Source: JAMXLG01 sp963818925
Lineage (GTDB): Bacteria; Vulcanimicrobiota; Vulcanimicrobiia; Vulcanimicrobiales; Vulcanimicrobiaceae
Reading direction: 5' to 3'
DNA length: 64,000 nucleotides
Assembly (NCBI GenBank): GCA_963818925.1
Contig: CAWFTN010000001.1
Coordinates: forward strand, 1,240,001 to 1,304,000
Positions 61,152 to 64,000 of this stretch are shown here, piece after piece. Both the position numbers and the translations under genes were made by a program. Under the pieces are notes generated by a model. That model was not told the origin of the DNA, ran no database searches, and worked only from the letters and a program-made list of their open reading frames with translations. Position 1 is the first letter of the stretch. Every line of letters begins with the position of its first letter.

Positions 61152-61901
61152 ATGATTCGGTCCGACGGGCGGAGGCCCGATGAACTGCGCCCGGTTTCTA
61201 TCGAACCGGGTTTTCTCAAATACGCCGAAGGCAGCGCGCTGATCACCGTCGGCAATACGCGTGTGCTCTGCGCGGCGAGCGTCGACGACAAAGTGCCGCA
61301 GTGGATGAAAGGGCGGGGGCTCGGCTGGGTCACGGCGGAATACTCGATGCTGCCGCGCGCGACGCAAGAGCGGACGCAGCGCGAGTCTGCGAAGGGGCGC
61401 GTCGGCGGCCGGACGCATGAAATTCAGCGGATCATCGGACGCGCGCTGCGTGCGGTAACCGATACGTCGAAACTCGGCGAGCGAACCGTCTGGATAGATT
61501 GCGACGTTCTGCAAGCCGACGGCGGCACGCGTACCGCATCCGTTACCGGTGCATATGTCGCATTGGCGCTCGCCCTGCGCGGGATCGAAGCGTTTAGCCC
61601 ATCGAAATGGCCGTTGACCGGCATGATCGCCGCGACGAGCGTCGGCATCGTCCGTGGCACGCCGATGCTGGATCTCGCCTACGATGAAGACAGTCAAGCG
61701 CACACCGACATGAACGTGTTTATGACCGATGCCGGAAAGTTCGTCGAAATCCAAGGCACGGCGGAAGCCGCGCCGTTCGACCGGCAAGAACTCGATACGA
61801 TGCTTGCGCTCGCCGAACGGGGTATTCGCTCGCTGTTCGACGTTCAACGAAGCGTGCTCTCAGCCGCGGGCGTTCCCATGACGGCGGGGGCGCATGCCTG
61901 A
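61152..61901 (+). CDS. rph: RNase PH
   Basis: 249 residues from the ATG at 61152; an upstream TTG at 61143 is less likely. It trims tRNA 3' ends with phosphate. MIRSDGRRPDELRPV, NTRVLCAASV, GWVTAEYSMLPRAT and IDCDVLQADGGTRTASVTGAYVAL are the RNase PH pattern. The following gene overlaps its stop by 8 bases. Confidence 0.96.
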   Translation: MIRSDGRRPDELRPVSIEPGFLKYAEGSALITVGNTRVLCAASVDDKVPQWMKGRGLGWVTAEYSMLPRATQERTQRESAKGRVGGRTHEIQRIIGRALRAVTDTSKLGERTVWIDCDVLQADGGTRTASVTGAYVALALALRGIEAFSPSKWPLTGMIAATSVGIVRGTPMLDLAYDEDSQAHTDMNVFMTDAGKFVEIQGTAEAAPFDRQELDTMLALAERGIRSLFDVQRSVLSAAGVPMTAGAHA

Positions 61902-62229
61902 GGACGCGTTTGCGGCACTCGTGGCGCGCGTCGGAGCCTTTCACGTCACCGACCGCGCCATGAAAAACGCGCAAAGCAAAGTAGAAGAAGCGGTGCGTAA
62001 CGGAACGATTGACGACAAGGCGCGCGCCGACTACCTCGAGGCCGTTCGCCGCTACTTCACACCCTTCGAGCGCGAGGCACGCGGACACTTACGTGACGTC
62101 GACCGCCGTTTGGAGCACGCCAATCAAGTCGTGTTCAATCTGGCCGCCGAGCGCGGCGTTGCAGTCAAGCGTATCGAGGCGACGCAAGGCGTCATCGCGG
62201 ACGTCGCGGCGCTGGAGAATAGGGTGTGA
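61894..62229 (+). CDS. Small helical protein upstream of the Mla-type ABC system
   Basis: 111 residues, predicted mostly helical with a heptad-like stretch (MKNAQSKVEEAVRNGTIDD, then LEHANQVVFNLAAERGV). No signal or membrane segment. It overlaps rph by 8 bases and the permease gene by 4, so it is likely part of the operon. It is not recognised and may be a cytoplasmic partner of the transporter. Confidence 0.65.
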   Translation: MPEDAFAALVARVGAFHVTDRAMKNAQSKVEEAVRNGTIDDKARADYLEAVRRYFTPFEREARGHLRDVDRRLEHANQVVFNLAAERGVAVKRIEATQGVIADVAALENRV

Positions 62230-63002
62230 AGGCCCTCGATCGCTTCGGACGGGCGACGATCAATTTCTTCGAATACGCGGGCGGCATCGTGATCCTCGCC
62301 GGCGACTCGACGAGTTTCATGATGCGTCTACGCATCCGGTTCGTCGAGACGATCAACCAGTGCTATTTCCTGGGCGTCCAATCGGTCTCGATCGTCATTC
62401 TGACGTCGCTCTTCACCGGCATGGTCATCTCGCTCGAGTCGGCCGTGCAGGCGGTGCAATTTGGCGTCGGCAGCCTCGTCGGCGGCGCCGTCGCCTTTGC
62501 ATCGGTGCGCGAATTGGGACCGATGCTCACGGCCGTCGTCGTGGCGGGACGCGTCGGCGCTGCGATTGCGGCCGAGATCGGATCGATGGTCGTGACGGAA
62601 CAAATCGAGGCACTGACCTCGATGGGTCTGGAGATCCCACGTTTCCTCGTGGTGCCGCGGCTGCTCGCGATGTTGCTGATGCTGCCGCTGCTCACGGTGT
62701 TCGGCGATGTCATCTCGATCGGCGGCGGTATGTGGATCGCGCAGACCTACGCGCACATTTCGAGCGATACGTTTCTTGCTTCTGCACGCCAATCGGTCGG
62801 TTTCGAAGATGTGTTGAAAGGACTCGTCAAGTCGCTCGTTTTCGCGGCGATCATTGCGCTCGTCGGCGCGTTTCAAGGCTTGCGCACGCGCGGAGGCGCC
62901 GCCGGTGTGGGCGCGTCCACGACCGGCGCGGTCGTCATTTCGATCATCATGATCTTTATCTCGAACTTCATTCTCTCGTTCGTGTTGTTCGGAGCGCACT
63001 AG
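62226..63002 (+). CDS. mlaE: MlaE/YrbE ABC permease
   Basis: 258 residues, GTG start. Five or six membrane segments (YFLGVQSVSIVILTSLFTGM, then LGPMLTAVVVAGRVGAAIAAEIGSM) have the MlaE signature GRVGAA. It moves phospholipids or other hydrophobic molecules between membranes with MlaF and an MCE protein. An outer membrane would be expected in most bacteria that have it. The ATPase gene begins 3 bases after. Confidence 0.94.
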   Translation: MKALDRFGRATINFFEYAGGIVILAGDSTSFMMRLRIRFVETINQCYFLGVQSVSIVILTSLFTGMVISLESAVQAVQFGVGSLVGGAVAFASVRELGPMLTAVVVAGRVGAAIAAEIGSMVVTEQIEALTSMGLEIPRFLVVPRLLAMLLMLPLLTVFGDVISIGGGMWIAQTYAHISSDTFLASARQSVGFEDVLKGLVKSLVFAAIIALVGAFQGLRTRGGAAGVGASTTGAVVISIIMIFISNFILSFVLFGAH

Positions 63003-63004
63003 AG

Positions 63005-63760
63005 GTGCGCGACGTACTCGCCAGACTCGACGATGTTTCACTGTACTACGGCGATCGCGTCATCCTCAAAAATTGCAGTCTCGATGTCGTGGAAGGCGCG
63101 ATCACGTGCATCATCGGTCTCTCCGGCGCGGGCAAGTCGACGATTCTGCGGCTGCTCGACGGGCTGCGAAAGCCGGACGCCGGTCACGTTCACATCCGCG
63201 ACGTGGACATCTGCCACATCTCCGAAGCGCATCTGAACGAAGTGCGCCGCACGCTCAGCCTGTCGTTTCAGTTTGCGGCGCTTCTCGACAGCCTGACGGT
63301 CGGCGACAACGTGGCGCTCCCGCTGCGCGAACACACGCAGCTTTCGGATAGCGAAATTCACAAGATCGTCGTCGACGCGCTCGATTCGGTCGGCCTCGCG
63401 CACACGTACGATAGTATGCCGAGTGAGCTTTCGGGCGGCATGCTCAAACGCGCCGGTTTCGCGCGCGCGATTGTCACGCGTCCAGAGTTGATTCTCTACG
63501 ACGAACCGACGACGGGGTTGGATCCGATTGTAACCCATTTGATCACCGATACCATCGTGCGCCTGCGCCAAAAGCTCAACGGTACGGCGATCGTGATTTC
63601 GCACGATCTGCAATCGATTTACATGATGGCCGACTACGTGGCTATGCTCTTCGAAGGCGCGATCATCGCCTACGGAACCGTCGATGAAATCAAACGCTCC
63701 CCCAACCCAATCGTCCAACAATTCATCCAAGGATCCGAAGTTGGCCCGATTCCCATTTGA
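63005..63760 (+). CDS. mlaF: MlaF-like ABC transporter ATPase
   Basis: 251 residues from the GTG at 63005. The Walker A is GLSGAGKST, the signature LSGGMLKRAGFARAI, and Walker B LILYDEPTTGLDP; the H-loop is SHDLQSI. Such Mla-type ATPases pair with an MlaE permease, here encoded directly upstream. A longer open frame from 62009 reads through mlaE in another frame and is not coding there. Confidence 0.94.
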   Translation: MRDVLARLDDVSLYYGDRVILKNCSLDVVEGAITCIIGLSGAGKSTILRLLDGLRKPDAGHVHIRDVDICHISEAHLNEVRRTLSLSFQFAALLDSLTVGDNVALPLREHTQLSDSEIHKIVVDALDSVGLAHTYDSMPSELSGGMLKRAGFARAIVTRPELILYDEPTTGLDPIVTHLITDTIVRLRQKLNGTAIVISHDLQSIYMMADYVAMLFEGAIIAYGTVDEIKRSPNPIVQQFIQGSEVGPIPI

Positions 63761-63914
63761 ACTTCCTTCAAATGCGAGCCCTATGGTTTTAACCGGCGCT
63801 GCGCAGCTGCGCCGCTCCGCGCCCCCCACACGCAAAGCGCGTGGGGTCCCCCCAATCTCGTTACCAACTTGGTAAACCAGGCAACTCGAAGTGCGCGGGC
63901 GTAAGTAGGCAACA
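63761..63914. other. Hairpin-rich spacer between mlaF and mlaD
   Basis: Three inverted repeats follow one another: GGCGC/GCGCC near 63798-63816, CCCCACACGC/GCGCGTGGGG near 63824-63846 (one mismatch), and TTACCA/TGGTAA near 63859-63874. No gene is present and no T-run follows the hairpins. It resembles a small palindromic repeat cluster between operon genes, or an mRNA processing site. Confidence 0.45.
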
Positions 63915-64000
63915 ATGACGAAGCAGGCTCAGGTCGGGGCGTTTGCGATTTTGGCGTTGCTGCTGCTTTTCGGGGTGTTCTACGTGATCACCGATTTCGG
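63915..64000 (+). CDS. mlaD: MCE domain protein (MlaD-like), partial
   Basis: Only the first 28 codons lie in the window. MTKQAQVGAFAILALLLLF followed by GVFYVITDF is a typical start of an MlaD/MCE protein, an N-terminal membrane anchor before a substrate-binding domain. It completes the usual mlaE-mlaF-mlaD order. The ribosome site GTAGG is a few bases upstream. Confidence 0.75.
   Translation, partial: MTKQAQVGAFAILALLLLFGVFYVITDF

Noticed and set aside
62009..63760. A long fused frame ending in MlaF.
   Set aside because: The N-terminal part is out of frame over mlaE and rich in Arg. The GTG at 63005 gives a complete ATPase.

Overview
The window is a GC-rich (roughly 60%), gene-dense bacterial chromosome segment with no transposase, prophage, CRISPR array, rRNA or recognisable tRNA. 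No single gene fixes the phylum. The mix of a PASTA-type Ser/Thr kinase next to a class B penicillin-binding protein, an Mla-type ABC system, frequent GTG/TTG starts and extracellular lipoproteins of an unfamiliar family would fit a deep, mostly uncultured lineage such as Candidatus Eremiobacterota (WPS-2). That placement is a guess from gene content.

Region 1 (1-13226) is accessory and concerns the cell surface. Four related Cys-rich secreted proteins, three of them clearly lipoproteins (A at 1-1306, cut by the edge; B 1524-3080; C 3355-5172; D 8175-9572), and a decayed fifth copy (5352-5886) lie among GT4-type glycosyltransferases. Copy D sits inside a tightly coupled minus-strand operon: flippase, two glycosyltransferases, copy D, glycosyltransferase. 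The family looks like a TIM-barrel glycoside hydrolase with a C-terminal beta domain, and its location suggests it acts on the exopolysaccharide made by the locus.

Region 2 (13363-25867) is the plus-strand exopolysaccharide locus. It holds a TlpA-like thioredoxin, an internally duplicated glycosyltransferase-like protein, a FemAB/GNAT-like transferase, the initiating sugar-phosphate transferase, a Wzy-like polymerase and a DegT aminotransferase, mostly overlapping by a few bases. A terminator follows, then a NarL/LuxR-type regulator, a lipoprotein, Wza-like and Wzc-like export proteins and a small receiver-like protein.

Region 3 (25918-43434) is mostly housekeeping. It runs valS, pyrR, pyrB, pyrC, carA and carB, but the pyrimidine genes are interrupted by a frameshifted small secreted protein, a methyltransferase, MarC, a BatD/MoxR/DUF58/VWA module, pdxH and a STAS/RsbW-like pair.

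Region 4 (43431-64000) holds a penicillin-binding protein and PASTA kinase, ruvC-ruvA-ruvB, a SpoIID-like protein, a PilZ protein, queA, a quinone oxidoreductase, a superoxide dismutase-like protein, an RqcH/FbpA-like protein, an acyl-CoA ligase, gmk, rpoZ, glmS, a PAS protein, a CorA-like transporter, rph, and mlaE-mlaF-mlaD (the last cut by the edge).

The most interesting non-coding signals are RNA structures in front of genes. The rpoZ leader can form either a three-arm fold or a hairpin that hides the ribosome binding site, with four bases shared between the two. Two GGA-loop hairpins precede glmS. A 156-bp nested palindromic element separates pyrB from pyrC. No gap without a gene exceeds 300 bases; the longest is 20352-20646, which holds a terminator.
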